Positions 1 to 12,800 of a DNA stretch of 64,000 bases are shown one piece after another. Source of the DNA: Gibbula magus (taxonomy: Eukaryota > Mollusca > Gastropoda > Trochida > Trochidae); contig OW388296.1 of the NCBI GenBank assembly GCA_936450465.1, positions 36,046,586 through 36,110,585 of the forward strand, written 5' to 3'. The notes beneath the pieces were generated by a model. The model ran no database searches and was not told where the DNA came from. It saw nothing but the letters and a program-made list of their open reading frames with translations. Made by a program: the position numbers and the translations under genes. The stretch's first letter is position 1. Each line of letters begins with the position of its first letter.

Positions 1-945
1 TCTGTCTGGAGGGACTCTCAGACAGTCCTGGTCGGTGAGAAAGAGGCCCCCTATGAAGGATAGGTGACGAGAAGGAGTTAGATGAGATTTCCCTAGGTTG
101 ATCAGCTAGCCTAGCTGGCGTAGAAGCCGCAGCGTGAAGTCCCTCTGTCTGCACAGAAGAGACTGGTTTGGGTGACCCATCAGACAGTCGTCTATGTAAG
201 GGTCGAACTGAATTCCCCGCAAGTGGAGGAAACGGGAGATGGGAGACGTTACCAGAGTAAACAACCATGGGGGCCATGGATATGCCAAATGGCAGGACCG
301 CCCATTGGTAGTGAACCCCCTCGAAAATAAAACGCAGGTACTTCCTGTGGGGGTTGAAAAATCGGGACGTGTAAGTAAGCATCCTGAAGGTCAAAACTGA
401 TCAGGAAATCATCTACCTTGACCTTGGTGCGTAAAAGGTCTAAAGTGGTCATGGAAAAGTGAGGGGGCTCCTCGAGGAACAGGTCGTTGAAGGACGACAT
501 GTTGTGTATCATCCTCTTTTTGGACGAATTTCTCTTGTCTATCAGGAAGACCGGAGAGTAAAACCCCGGAAGAGACACCAGGTCTCTGACTATTTCTAGG
601 GCCCGATGGTCTAACAGAACTCTTATATTGTCTCTTAAGAGCCTCACCTGTGAGTCTGGGTGGACGCTTGCCTGGGGTGTTGACGTCAGAGATGGCGGTC
701 TGGGGGCGGGAGGTCCCAGTCGTGCGTCCCTGAGTGTTCATTTCTTGTTCCAGCGGCCGGACTTGCCACCGTCCCGGCCTCTGGAGTTACCCCCTCTATT
801 GGAGGGGAACCTGCCTCGAAAGCTGTTAGCAGCCCTCCGAATAGAGTCTCTTTTGCACATTTACGTATTTGGACGAGGGGGAGCAGAGGACTTGAATGTT
901 TTCAGGGTGAACTCTGAATGATCCCTGACCGACGTGTCGACGAGG
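1..945 (-). pseudogene. DIRS-like retroelement fragment: gag end and reverse transcriptase, runs off the left edge
   Basis: Read on the minus strand. First comes an Arg/Gly-rich gag C-terminus (FRGRFPSNRGGNSRGRDGG, about 860-760), then reverse transcriptase. RT blocks are GFYSPVFLIDKRNSSKKR, ISFDLQDAYLHVPIF, then after a frameshift YLRFIFEGVHYQWAVLPFGI and the catalytic YIDDCL. RT continues (WLINLGKSHLTPS) to position 1. The LPFGI/YIDD and GRFLTDQG-like context is typical of DIRS elements. The catalytic Asp pair is intact but the frame is broken by the indel. It is in the same orientation as PXK and lies 3' of e10. Confidence 0.85.
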
Positions 946-1340
946 GAAGGGAAGCATGACAGGTAAGCAAAAATACTCGTAAAATTGCAAACCTACCTAA
1001 ATATATGGAAAACAGGTTGCTACAACCGTAGCAAAACAAAAGGTGAGCACTGGACCACCAGTGCACGAAGAAAATAGCAGTAGCTGAAGAAATGCATTCG
1101 TAGCATACGTTCGCTATGGCAAAAGCATTTGTAATGATGTGGTTTCCCATGATCATGTGACCTTTCACTTCCGTGGGATGCGCATCCGGTTCATTACCCC
1201 ACTGGGAAGGGAAGTATCCTGTCTTAGTGTGTTGATGAAACTCTCTGCGCGTTTCGAACAATCATGTGTATATGCAATGGTAGTGTAAGGTAAGTTAAAA
1301 AATTTAACTTAATTTCTCAAAGTTTCACTAAATTTTAGGC
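946..1340. other. Unassigned, possibly the deleted front end of the DIRS fragment
   Basis: An open 119-codon minus frame covers 902-1261, but its protein (MFETRREFHQHTKTGY...) matches no domain I recognise. A full DIRS gag of about 500 codons is missing here, so this may be terminal sequence joined to the gag end by deletion. No inverted end was confirmed. Confidence 0.3.
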
Positions 1341-2680
1341 TGTGGCCCATATTTGGGGTCACAGGGTCACCAAATTTAAAAGTTGGACTCCCCATTGGCT
1401 AAAGAGTTGGCACCCAATATTACAGCCTTCTAGGTCTTTTTGCTCTGGAGAAAAAGATGAAAACACGATTTTAGGTCATAGCCTACAATTTAGACTCTCC
1501 ATTGGTGAAAGACTCTGCACGCAATATTACAGCATTCTTGTTTTTTTCGTTCTGGAGAAGAAGATGAAAATAGTCTTATCTTATCATTTAATCACCAGTC
1601 ATATGCAGTTCACATATCTCATGTAAAATAAAAGAATTCGTAACTCCTCTTCAATTTATTCCTTTGTGGCTTGTCACAAAATTCAGTTCATAGGCTATTC
1701 AATAGTTCTCATTTCACATTGATTACATCAATTTGACAAACATGTCTATAATGGGGACTTGATCTTCGACATATATTTCACATTCCTACTGCATAACATT
1801 AACTGAAAAGTTATTTTTTTTCTCAATTCTGCATTTCTCAAACCCAAGTTAGGACTCGCATATCTAAAAGATGAGATGACTCTCCCTCAGGTATTTTATT
1901 AAGAAACCACTAAATTGTGAATGAAGTGCACATAAAATATCAGTTCAAAATTCAATTTCAACAGGTTTTTAGGCTGTGGCCCATATATGGGGTAACAGGG
2001 TCACCAAATTTACAAGTTAGAATCCCCATTGGCTAAAGAGTTTACATCCAATATTACAGCCTTCTAGGTCTTTTTGTTCTGGAGAAAAAGATGAAAACAG
2101 GATTTTAGGTCATCGCCTGTGAGGCCCTTATTTGGGGCCATAGGGTCACCAAATCTACAATTTAGAATCTCCATTGGCTAAAGACTTTGCACACAATATT
2201 ACGGCGTTCTAGGTCTTTTCGTTCAGTGAGTGAGTGAGTGAGTTATTGTTTAACACCGCTTCGGCAGTATTGCAGCCATTAGCGGCGACTTTTCGTTCAG
2301 GAGAAGAAGATGAAAATGGGATTTTAGGTCATGGCCTCTGAGGCCCTTATTTGGGGCCACAGGGTCACCAAATCTACAATTTAGAATCTCCATTGGCTTA
2401 AAGAGTCTGTACACAACATTTCAGTCTTCTAGGTCTTTTCGTTCAGGAGAAGAAGATGAAAATAGGTTTTTATATTATGGCCTGTGAGGCCCTTATTTGG
2501 GGTCACTGGATCACCAAATCTACAATTTAGAATCCCCATTGCCCAAGGAGTATGCATACAAAATTCAGCTCCCTAGACCCAGTGGTTCTGGAGAAGAAGT
2601 CGAAAAAGCGAAAAGTTTACGGACGGATGCCATCCCATGCCATAAGCCCATCGGGCCTTTCAGGTTTTGAACGGTTTTGT
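1341..2680 (+). repeat. Family A modular repeat: diverged cores, spacer and right end
   Basis: Diverged ~145-bp family A core units (GGTCAC...CACCAAATCTACAATTTAGAATC, then CATTGGCTAAAGAGT, then GGAGAAGAAGATGAAAATAGG) lie at 1341-1600 and 1970-2600. A 360-bp spacer (about 1610-1968) separates them and recurs near 9118-9420 and 30040-30310. The copy ends at a degraded right terminus (CATAAGCCCATCGGGCCTTTCAGG, 2642-2665). A short SINE sits inside one core at 2227-2288. Confidence 0.8.
2227..2288 (-). mobile_element. 5'-truncated SINE with target-site duplication
   Basis: A 62-bp insert interrupts a family A core. On the minus strand it ends with a TCACTCACTCACTCA tail preceded by GGTGTTAAACAATAA, typical of invertebrate tRNA-derived SINE tails. 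Both sides carry the same 12 bases, CTTTTCGTTCAG (2215-2226 and 2289-2300), a clean target-site duplication. Confidence 0.7.
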
Positions 2681-2689
2681 AGATAGAGG

Positions 2690-3011
2690 CCGGAAAAGAT
2701 CCCTACCCCCAATATCCCTACCCCCAATATGCACTATGTTCAAATTGTTTCTATGGAAACCAGAAAGAAAAAAAAAATTCAGAATAACCAAAATAGCAAA
2801 AGGCACCACTCCACCACTAGGTCTAACCACATACCAAGTTTCGTGAAAAAATATTGAACGGTTTTTGAGATATGCCCCGGAAAAGAAAGCATTTCAGAAT
2901 GAAAGAATGACGGAATGACGGAATAAAGGAATGACAGAATGACAGAATGACGGAATAACGGATGGAGGCGAAAACATTATGTCTCCCGAAAATTGTTTCG
3001 GGGGACATAAC
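2690..3011 (+). repeat. Family E modular repeat (right hairpin TCTCCCGAAA/TTTCGGGGGA)
   Basis: It contains the module GGCACCACTCCACCACTAGG then CATACCAAGTTTCGTGAAAA, a run of degenerate GAATGACG units, and a right hairpin in which CCCGAAA pairs with TTTCGGG inside ATGTCTCCC...GGGGGACAT. A second copy lies at 31054-31417. Confidence 0.7.
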
Positions 3012-3614
3012 AATTTAGAATCCCCATTGGCCGAGGAGTCTGCATGCACACAACGTTTCAGCTCTCTAGACCTTTTGATACTGAAGAAGAAGATGAAAAT
3101 AGGTTTTTAAGGATGTGACCCCTGTGACCGCATTTGGGGTCACGAGGTTACATAATTTACAATTAAGAATCCCCATTGGCCAAGGAGTCTGCACACAACT
3201 TTTCAGCTCTCTAGACCTTTAGGAACTGGAAAAGAAGGTAAAAATATGTTTTTAAGGTTGTGACTCCTGTGACCCCATTTTGGGTCACAGGATCACGAAA
3301 TCTACAATTTAGAATCCCCATTGGCCAAGGAGTCTGCACACAACTTTTCAGCTCTCTAGACCTTTTGGAACTAGAAAGAAGATGAAAATAGGTTTTTAAG
3401 GATATGACCACTGTGACCTCATTTTGGGTCGCGGGGTCAGGAAATCTACAATTTAGAATCCCCATTGGCCAAGGAGTCTGCACAAACAATTTCAGTTCTG
3501 TGGAGTCATTGGTTCTGGAGAAGAAGTCGATAAGGCGAAAAGTTTACGGACGGATGGATGGACGCCATGCCATGCCATAAGCCCATCGGACCTTTCAGGC
3601 CTGATGAGCTAAAA
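3012..3614 (+). repeat. Family A modular repeat: three cores and right end
   Basis: Three core units are followed by the junction GGAGAAGAAGTCGATAAGGC, an ACGG-rich tract, and the right terminus with hairpin GCC-TTTCA-GGC and CCTGATGAGCTAAAA. The minus-strand frame of 92 codons here is only the core repeat read backwards. Confidence 0.8.
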
Positions 3615-4221
3615 ACTGATAGCAACCCGACTTATTCGACTTATCAAATAAGCAGTTCAAATAAGCAAAACAACTGTATCACATTCAGGCCCCCCTCTCT
3701 CCCTCCCAACATCACCCGCCTCCAAACAGAATCCAATTACCATAGCCAGTAAGCCAGTCACTGATTATGCCTTTACAAATTGAAGACTTAATCCATCAAA
3801 GACCATATTCCCAAAATTTTATCTTTCTACCATTACTGCAGTGGGCTAAGTTGGCAATTTCTAACGGTATCACACCTTCTTTTCGTACTTCATATCTTCT
3901 GAATCATGGACGAGTTTTAAACAGATGCACATGTCAAGTAATGAATGCCTCTCACTGGCAAATCGAAATTGTGAAGGTTAAATGATTGCATAAAATGGAT
4001 CCAATGCCAAGGTCAAGGTCACAAGGTTAAAAATGATGACCTCATCTGTGAGGTCTCATCATAACAGATGCACATGTCAAATATCAAGGGGCCCATCCAA
4101 GATCAATCAAAAGTTATGACCATGCAAGGTTACAGTTTTTTGGACAGACGGACAGGTGAAAAACAATATATATATATATATATATAATATATATATTCAG
4201 GGGCATAAAAAGGAAATCTAC
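3615..4221 (+). repeat. Unassigned stretch, then degraded family B repeat with (TA)n tract
   Basis: Nothing is recognised at 3615-3984. From about 3985 a family B core (CAAGGTCAAGGTCACAAGG, GATGACCTCATCTG, AGGTCTCATCA) leads to GGACAGACGGACAGGTGAAA. The usual right hairpin has been replaced by a (TA)n stretch (4160-4193), then GGGGCATAAAAA. Confidence 0.6.
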
Positions 4222-6229
4222 TGCCTATACACCCCTACTACACTGAGTTGGGTAACTGCAGTTACCCACTCCAAAAATGGCGGCTGGTCAAAACACGGCT
4301 GATCGCAGATTTTCTTTTAATCCATTTCACATCTACACTAGGGTACTTTCCTACATTGAATTTATGATGATTGAAAAAGTCAGTGTCACTGTGATAACAG
4401 TTCATACTGTGTGGTGTGTTGATCTGATATGTTCAGATAGAAATGTATTATCCGTTGCGCATTGTGAATTGATTGTTGGACACACTGGTGTCGTCTGTCC
4501 GCCATAAATAAAATCGACTGACACTACATTCAACTTTTTTGTTTTAGGCTCCCGGAAGGGGTCTTACACATGCCATAGGCCCATCGGGCCTTTCAAGCCT
4601 GATGAGCTAAAAACTGAAATACTTTCTGATTTGCGGACATTATTTGATAATTATATATTCCATATGAACATATTGCTGATGGAATTAATGGTTGTCTTGA
4701 CTGTTTAAGTCTCGAGTACGGAGTCACAATACTGAGCCTGATGTTTTCGTAATGGTTTCAAACCAGTTTCAAAGTATAGAATAATACACCAATTTTACAA
4801 ACATTCATATGTTATGCACATTCATGGCAGATAGCACCAAATTCATTCAAATCTACTCGCCTTCTCCATAAAGAAATATTTTCCTCATAAGAAGACCAGT
4901 TGTACACTTACAAACATTTACATATGAATTAAAATGTTAAAATGCTAAAATGCTTAAATGTTGTGGAAAATCAATTCAAAATTAGTTAGTATCAAATGTC
5001 ATCGAACAGAAATGATATGTAAACTGTATATAAACTCACGTGCAAGAGAAATGTCCTAATACACAATACTAGATATTCCAATCCATGGGCGATAAATACG
5101 ACTAAAACGGCGTTATGTCATGTTTTCAGAACTCAACTATACCAAATATGAATTTTCAAAAAATGATCTGTTCATATTTCGAAGAAACACGTTTTAAAAA
5201 AACGTTGTTTTGAAATCTCCTACACTAGACTAGATACCGTACAAAAGGACTCTATTCGCTTGTTTTATGGCGGTCTGAAAACGATCTGATGAAGGGGAGC
5301 AACTGCTCCCCGAAACGTAATACAAACACTTCTCTTATGCTCTTCTCCTCGTCTTTCTGTTGTTTGGCGGGTACATCCCCCCATTTTTAAGTAAAGACGC
5401 AGAGAAGGTTAATTATTCATATCGACAACATCTTTTATTCATCAAATTTCTATTTTATGAATTTGTAAGTTAAATGTAAAACATTCTGGCCAAAACCATT
5501 TTGAATAAATGATATTAACACCCTATAAGTGTACTTGAACAGACATAAAATAAAATTATTATACTCTGATGTATGAAATTGTGGGTACCTCTTTACAAAT
5601 CATGTCCCTAGAAAAGGCATTCAAAATGGACTTTTGCTGGCAACAGTATTTCTAGCATTACACTGTTGAAAATCTGGCGACATTTCTTATTAAGGTGAAT
5701 TGGGGGAAGGTGGGGACATGTTTTTTACGAGTATCTATCTATATGAACGGTTAGTTCTAAAGGACGCATTTTCAATATCTGATCAGCGGTATAAAACGCA
5801 GTTGCTCGTTGGACGGACATAACATAAAGGTATAATACTCTGATGTATGAAAGTATGAGTACTTCTCTACAAAACATGTGTCTATCAAATATATTCAAAA
5901 TCTACTTTTTGCCGACAGCAATTATCAATTTTATACTCTTTTAAAACTGTGGGGACGTTTCTAGTGCATATTCTAGAGTATATATGTACTGTTAAATTAC
6001 ATATAAAAATATTGTTTAAATTTTTAAGGAAACAAATTCTTTTAGGGACCATCCCTTAAGGTTATCATGACATCTACAGATTCCTTGGTGAATGCCCAAG
6101 GCATGCGCATTAATAATATATAGGAAAGTACCCTAGTGTAGATGTGAAATGGATTAAAAGAAAATCTGCGATCAGCCACCATTTTTGGAGTGGGTAACCC
6201 AACTCAGTGTAGCAGGGGTGCTATAGGCA
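4222..6229. mobile_element. 2.0-kb DNA transposon-like element with ~115-bp terminal inverted repeats
   Basis: The left end, 4222 to about 4350, is the inverted complement of 6120-6229. Matching blocks include CACTGAGTTGGGT, CACTCCAAAAATGG, GATCGCAGATTTTCTTTTAA and ACACTAGGGTACTTTCCTA. The left copy has an extra AACTGCAGTTACC palindrome and an extra GTCAAAACACG. No transposase is recognisable inside. The 76-codon frame at 4277-4507 lies mostly in the inverted repeat and is probably not a gene. The interior holds a hammerhead-like motif (5286-5316) and two diverged copies of a ~160-bp segment (5535-5700 and 5818-5985). No clear target duplication, so the superfamily is unknown. Confidence 0.75.
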
Positions 6230-6305
6230 ATTTACCAAATCGGGTTTAGGTTGTATAGCACTGCAAACATGGTATTGAATGCAGAATAATTAGAACCACT
6301 CTTAA

Positions 6306-6660
6306 AGGGGCAGTAGCACGTTTTTTGGAAATTTTATTTATTCAAACTTCCCATTTATGATTATAGTTTATATCATTTATATTTACTTTAGAGGGTAAAA
6401 CATCTTATTTCACAAACCCATTGTCCGTAGTGGTAACAATGGTGTTGAGTTTAAAGCAAAAATTGCATGGCGGCCATTTTATTGTGAACACATTTTATTA
6501 TGTCAAATTACAAAAACTGTTCCCATGGCTTTACCGAACCATGTACACTCATTTTTTAACTTGATTCTCCTAAGAGAAAAGGGTGTTTTACTATTAGTGA
6601 CATTATTTTTCAAAAACATTTCATCAACTTATTTGAGAGAAATAACGTGCTACTGCCTCT
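6306..6660. mobile_element. Kolobok/T2-like MITE with TTAA target duplication
   Basis: The 355-bp element starts AGGGGCAGTAGCACGTT and ends AACGTGCTACTGCCTCT, with TTAA on both sides (6302-6305, 6661-6664). AGGGG-type ends next to TTAA are typical of Kolobok/T2 elements; a piggyBac origin is the alternative. It has no coding potential. It lies in PXK just past the e10 donor. Confidence 0.75.
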
Positions 6661-6752
6661 TTAAGCTGATTAGTATGAGTGAACTGATGCATGACTACTG
6701 CTTGTTACAGGAGTTCAGAGACAGGCACAGGATAAAAGACAAGTTATATCAC

Positions 6753-6864
6753 CTGGTGTGGAGGGTGTGGAGCTCACTGCTGCTGGTGATGGGGAGGTCG
6801 GAGATGTCGGTGATGAAGGTGATGTCGGGGAGGTTGGCTCCACATCACCATTTTCTAGAGCTTT
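6753..6864 (-). CDS. PXK: PXK exon e10 (Ser/Thr/Pro-rich tail)
   Basis: This 112-bp exon encodes KALENGDVEPTSPTSPSSPT then a further Ser/Pro/Thr run ending SSTPSTP. It corresponds to the PXK tail SALENSEEH...SPLTSPSSPTPPSTSG. The acceptor is TTTAACAG|AAA and the donor CACCAG|GTGATA, phase 1, so at least one more coding exon follows. A Kolobok/T2-like MITE ends 92 bp past the donor. A longer frame on the plus strand over the same bases is a shadow. Confidence 0.88.
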
Positions 6865-9800
6865 CTGTTAAAATAAAAACTTGTATTATAAGATGGACTC
6901 AAACTGCTGTTGACTGATTTCACAACTAGGGAAGTATTTGTCATCAAGATTTAACTAAGAAAACAACTCATGTCACAAAACAGATTTGTAACTGCATCTC
7001 ATTACAAATGCATAGAAATATTCCTAACAGTTAACCATGTTTTGTATGATTCTGTGTTAGTAGATCTATAAGTTCATTGAATTGATAAAAGTGTTAGTAT
7101 CTACACAGAAATGTCACATTAATTGCAGTTGAATATCAACACATCTTGGTTTTCCTTCATCTCTACAAAAGCAGATTTAATTTCAAGCACAATAAAGTAA
7201 TTTTGAAAAATGTACTTCTTAGATTTTCAACTGAGTAAAGATAACATAAAACAAGTAAAAAATAGAGCCATTAACTCTGTAGCTCATCACTATCAGCCCT
7301 TTACAGTAACTTAAATAAGTTTCTAAATATATATATATATTTTCAATTCGTGGGGTCACAGGGTTACCATATCTACAATTTAGAATCCACAATGGCCAAG
7401 GAGTCTGTAACAAAACATTTCAGCTTTCTAGAGCTTTTTGTACTGGAGAAGATCAATATTTAACATATCTGAAAATGTATTTAGTGGGTAAATTTTCAAA
7501 ATTGAAATTGTTAGTCTAATAATGTTATATTAAAAATAAATTATACTCATTAGACTTTTTATCGGGTTTCCTTTGTTACCTTTTGTAGTGATTGAAACAG
7601 AATGATGATTCTTTTAGTTTTAGAAGTTTATTCAAGATATTTTACATGAAGTGATTTTAAACATTCACCCTCCTCTTTGTTTTGTTTTGCAGTGACAAGG
7701 AAACATTTTATTCTTAAAGCAGCTATTTCTGCAAATAGAATTTCAAATATGTGTTTACTAGGTAATATCTGACCATATTTATTATGTATTAAATATTACT
7801 ATGGATTTAGAATGGACATTATTGATTTCTTGGAGTTAAAATACTGTGTCTTCTTAATCTTGACTTGTGATTTTATTTCTTTGAAGCTTCCAAAGGGAAG
7901 TAATAATGAAATGACTTTGGTTGCTACATCACACCTGGAATGAAAGTTTTTTCGTCTGCAATAACGTTACAGTATCTTATGAATGTTGTCATGTATAATT
8001 AATCCATCTAGACAATTGCTAGTATGTGTAATACACATAGTCATTCACTCATCGTTTACTCTGTTGACTCTCAGATATTGTTGCCATCAAATTTCATTCC
8101 CATGTTTACACAGTATTGTTAATGAAATGTTTTATCATTTGAAACAATCATACATCATTTAAAACTTCATTCATTTAAAAGTATAAAATTGTTTGTATCC
8201 ACTTGATAACTTTGGTAGCTATTGAAAAATGATTTTGAAGAAATTTATTGTTTTTGTTCAAAACAGCGTTTCAACCAGATATCATGAACCGTTTTCGAGT
8301 TCTGCTCCGGAAACAAAATGATTACGGACGGACGGACAGGGTGACTACTACATCCCACGGTATTACATACCGGTGGGATAATAATTATAAAAGGAGTCTT
8401 ATTTCGTGACTGTAAACAATGAGTTGACATCGATGTTTGCATGCTGTTTCCGGATTCAAGGGCCATAACTCCGTCAAAAATGATATTTCAGAACTGGTTT
8501 TCGAACTCAATAGAGAGTATGGTCGTGAGTCCTCATAACCAAAATTTCATTCACCTAGGCTTAATAGTTTCCGAGAAGACTTGTCCCGATTGAACACAAT
8601 AAAACTAAGTCCAAAAAGTGACATTTCCATGGAACCAACAAAAAATAGAGCCATGGGCTCTGTTGCTCATCAGGGTTTATATTGTTTGATGATGAAGACA
8701 GAAATATATTGTCTCAATATAAAGCACGATCCCTATAGCCCTGACAAATCATAGTCTTGAAATTGAGAGAGAGCACTCAGCAAGATCAACACACAAGAGA
8801 TTATGCAATATGCTGATCCCTTGGCTCTGGTTACAAGCCAGCTGTGCTTTTACAGCCAAATTATGTAATAGCCTCTGCCTTGCACTAAACACTGGCAGCA
8901 CTGATCTAACTGTATAAGGTTTAGAGAGAACAGGCAATGTGATGAATCTCATGGTACATAGTACAATTTAGAATCACCTTGGCTAAATAATCTTTGCACA
9001 ATTTTAAGGGTTCTAAGCCTTTTCATCTAAACATTCTGAACACAATATTCCTTCTAGTTTGAAGATGAAAATAGATTTTTATGTTTTGACCTGTGAGGGC
9101 CCTTATTTTTTTTATAATATCCACAATATTCAGTTCATAGCCTATTCAACAGTTATCATCTCACATTGATTACATCAATTTGACAAACATGTCCATAATG
9201 GAGACTTGATCTTTGACATATATTTCACACTCCTACTGAATAAGATTAACTGCAAAGTTACTTTTTTCTCAATTCTGCATTTCTCAAACCCAAGTTAGGA
9301 CTCACATATCTAAAAGATGAGATGACTCTGCCTCAGGTATTTTCTTAAGGAAAACTAAATACTTAATGAAGTGCCATAAAATATCAGTTCGAAATTCAAT
9401 TTCAATTTTTTTTTAGGCTGTGGCCAATATTTGGGGTCACAGGGCCACCTACAAGTTAGAATCCCCATTGGCTAAAGAATTTACAACCTTCTAGGTCTTT
9501 TTGTTCTGGAGAAGAAGATGAAAATACGATTTTAGGTCATGGCCTGTGAGGCCCTCATTTGGGGCCAAAGGGTCACCAAATCTACAATTTAGAATCTCCA
9601 TTGGCTAAAGAGTCTGTACACAACATTTCAGTCTTCTAGGTCTGTTTGTTCTGGAGAAGAAGATGAAAATAGGTTTTTAGGTTATGGCCTGTGAGGCCCT
9701 TATTTGGGGTCACTGGATCACCAAATCTACAATTTAGAATCCCCATTGCCCAAGGAGTCTGTATACAAAATTTCAGCTCCCAAGAGCCAGTGTTTCTGGA

Positions 9801-12800
9801 GAAGAAGCCGAAAAAGCGAAAAATTTACAGACTGACGGACGGACAATAGGACGTACAGATGGACGGACACCATGCCATGCCATAAGCCCATCGGGCCTTT
9901 TAGGCCTGATGAGCTAAAAATTAAAATCTCAGTAAAACTGAAAAATGTCTATAAAAACAAGAAGACATAGTCATCAACATCCCCCGCCAGAGCCAAGAAA
10001 TTGTTTACAAGCAAAATATAGGTTCTTAGATCATGACCACTGTGACCCCATTTGGGGTCATGGGGTCACACAATCTACAATTTAGAATCCCCATTGGCCA
10101 AGGAGTCTGCACACAACTTTTCAGCTCTCTAGACATTTTGGAACTGGAGAAGAAGATGAAAATAGGTTTTTAAGGATGTGACCCCTGTGACCCCTGTGAC
10201 CCCATCTGGGGTCACGGGGTCACCAAATCTACAATTTAGAATCCCCATTAGCCAAAGAATCTGCACATAAAATTTCAGCTCTGTGGAGTCATTGGTTCTG
10301 GAGAAGAAGTTGAAAAAGTTAAAAGTTTACGGACGGATGAACGGACGCCGGACACCATGCCATGCCATAACCTTTCAGGCCTGTTGAGCTAAAAAGGGCA
10401 ATAATTCGACATAATTGTGCATTACTCATTTTCATTCCATCAAGGTATGTGTGCCCTCAAGCAACACACCAATTTTGGTTCTCCTATCTTAAATAGTTTC
10501 TGAGAAAAGCTGTCCCCTTTGGAGATACCATGAACAAAGTCCAAAAATACGGAACAAGGGCAATAACTCAGAAAAAAATAATTGCAGGCTTCTCTTTTTC
10601 AAACTCCATCAAGGTATTCATGCCCTCAAGCAACTCATCAAATTTGGTAACCCTATCTTAAACGGTTTCTGAGAAAAGCTGTCCCCTTTATCTCTGACGG
10701 ACGGACGGAGCCCAAACCTATATCCCCCTTCCACTTTGTGGCGGGGGATAATAATATTTTCAGTTCACATAATGCAAAACAAGATGGCGGATACTGTAGA
10801 TAGAACAGTCACTTTAAGAAATAGTTCATGGTAGCTTGCCAGCTACCTGATGCTTGCTTGCTCGTTAATATCTTGAGTCAATTTGATACTCCTACCTTTC
10901 GAGACTTTCGTCGCTTCTTTTTTTCTTCCTCTGACATATGAAATTCTTTGGCCTTTGATAGACGTTTTACCTTAGCAATCTGAAGAGAAATGTTTTTTTA
11001 GCATCTTACTCTATAAACATGTATAAAATATCTCTGGTTATTAGGAAACAATCTTGTGTAAATTCCATGAAAACATATAGTGTCCCAATGAGAGAGATAA
11101 GGGCCACACTGCCCTGCTTGACAGAGGAAGCTGCTATAATTGTCAATAATTCCGAAATCTAAAATTCAGAAAATCAGTTTTAACTACACATCTAGAAGAG
11201 AAAAAGAAATGTGCAATATTTGATAATACTTCTGTATGCAATCAGTTTGACAAACCAAGTTTTAAGACATTGAATAACAAAAGACAGAAATTTGTAAAAA
11301 CAAGAGAATAAGTGAGCACAGCGCACTCTTATGCCCCGCTTTAAATATTGGTCTGTTACGACGTAAGATGAAATAAGCGCAGTAAGATGTAATAATGTGG
11401 TAAATTGTAATAATAATGTGGTAAATTGTAATAAGGGGGCGTGGTAAAATGTCACTTAAAAATGCGGTAAATTCTAACACAGTATGCGGTAAAATATAAT
11501 AACCCTTCCTAAATCTTTTATAACTTTATTTCTACTTTGACTGTCAATTTAAGGTCTTTGCTTCAACTTGTAATTATGTATTGTACTCTTTTAGCTAATT
11601 GCAGTCTGTCAGTATCTTAATACATGTACTCAGTTTTCTGAGAATATATTTTGTAAATGAATGAATCTCAGATAGATTAACACCAATTTCGGCATCTTGA
11701 ATTATGATTTTAGGATTTTTTTTAGAATGCTTCACTTTCATCACTCCATTACGAAAAGAAAGGTTTATATAATCAATGGATAAATGTTGTTATTATTATG
11801 GAAAATGCATTATATTAATAAGCAAAACGGTCCACTTTTTGAAAAATAGAGCCATGGGCTCTGTAGTTACCAGTACTTCAATGATTTATTATCTAAGATT
11901 GAAGATCTAAAAAATAGCCATTGGCTCTGTTAGCCTTTTGCATGCTCTATACTTTTTAAGCATTTTATCATAGAAACCAAGGGCCAAAAAAATTGATGAC
12001 TATGAGTACGACAAACAGACCTTACCAGTTACTAACTGGTAATTCAAATACCCGGTAGTACTAACTCTGCCAGATATTAGTTTCATTCAATTAAATGCAG
12101 TTAAAATCCTGTTAAGGGATGGCTCACAGAAAGTAACTTAACCCTTAACTTGCGGCTCCAGGAATGGTCCGGGAGGGCTATAAGCAATTCCTAGGTGCCT
12201 CATACCGGTTACCGGAAACGACACGACACCTTTTTTAAGTTTTAAGTTTGCTAGCCGTGGCTACCGTCTGAGAGTCGACTTGTCTCCGGGAGTCGCTCCA
12301 TGAGAATTGCTGTACTAATGCTCCGCAATTTGCCAAGAGAACGAATCTTTGATCAATGTCTTGTCAAAATGTCCAGCATCACACCAATTTGCGTGTGCAT
12401 TGTTGACCCGTAACGCATCAATAATCAGCTTTACAAAAGGCCTTATCTCCCTAGGGGCTAATTATCACCCACGTGTTTGCATTGCCCGTACATGCTATCT
12501 GCCTCGCATCTTGCGGGACGGGAACAAAAATCTGTACCTTGCCTTACTCGCGCACTTCATATCATGTGAACGAATTGGTTGTTTTCAAAAATGTTTACAC
12601 CAAAATAAAGGGGAAAGAATAGACTACAATCCCATATAAAATTCTCAAATGTCAAAAAAATAATAAAGACACAGCAAGCACCGCGAAAAAGGTCATGCTT
12701 ACACTTTTGAAACAATCAGTGATTTTCACAACTTCTTGCACAAATATCACTGCTAAACTACTGAATGCATTTTCATAATTTTTATATCACAATAAACCGA

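Noticed and set aside
902..1261. 119-codon open frame on the minus strand
   Set aside because: No recognisable domain, next to a decayed retroelement, and not continued by splice sites.
1..6752. Search for the last PXK exon (WH2-like C-terminus)
   Set aside because: No convincing match was found by eye on the minus strand. It probably lies left of the window.
12349..12639. 96-codon plus frame in the piggyBac-type element
   Set aside because: Its counterpart in copy 2 is not preserved in frame and it has no transposase motif.
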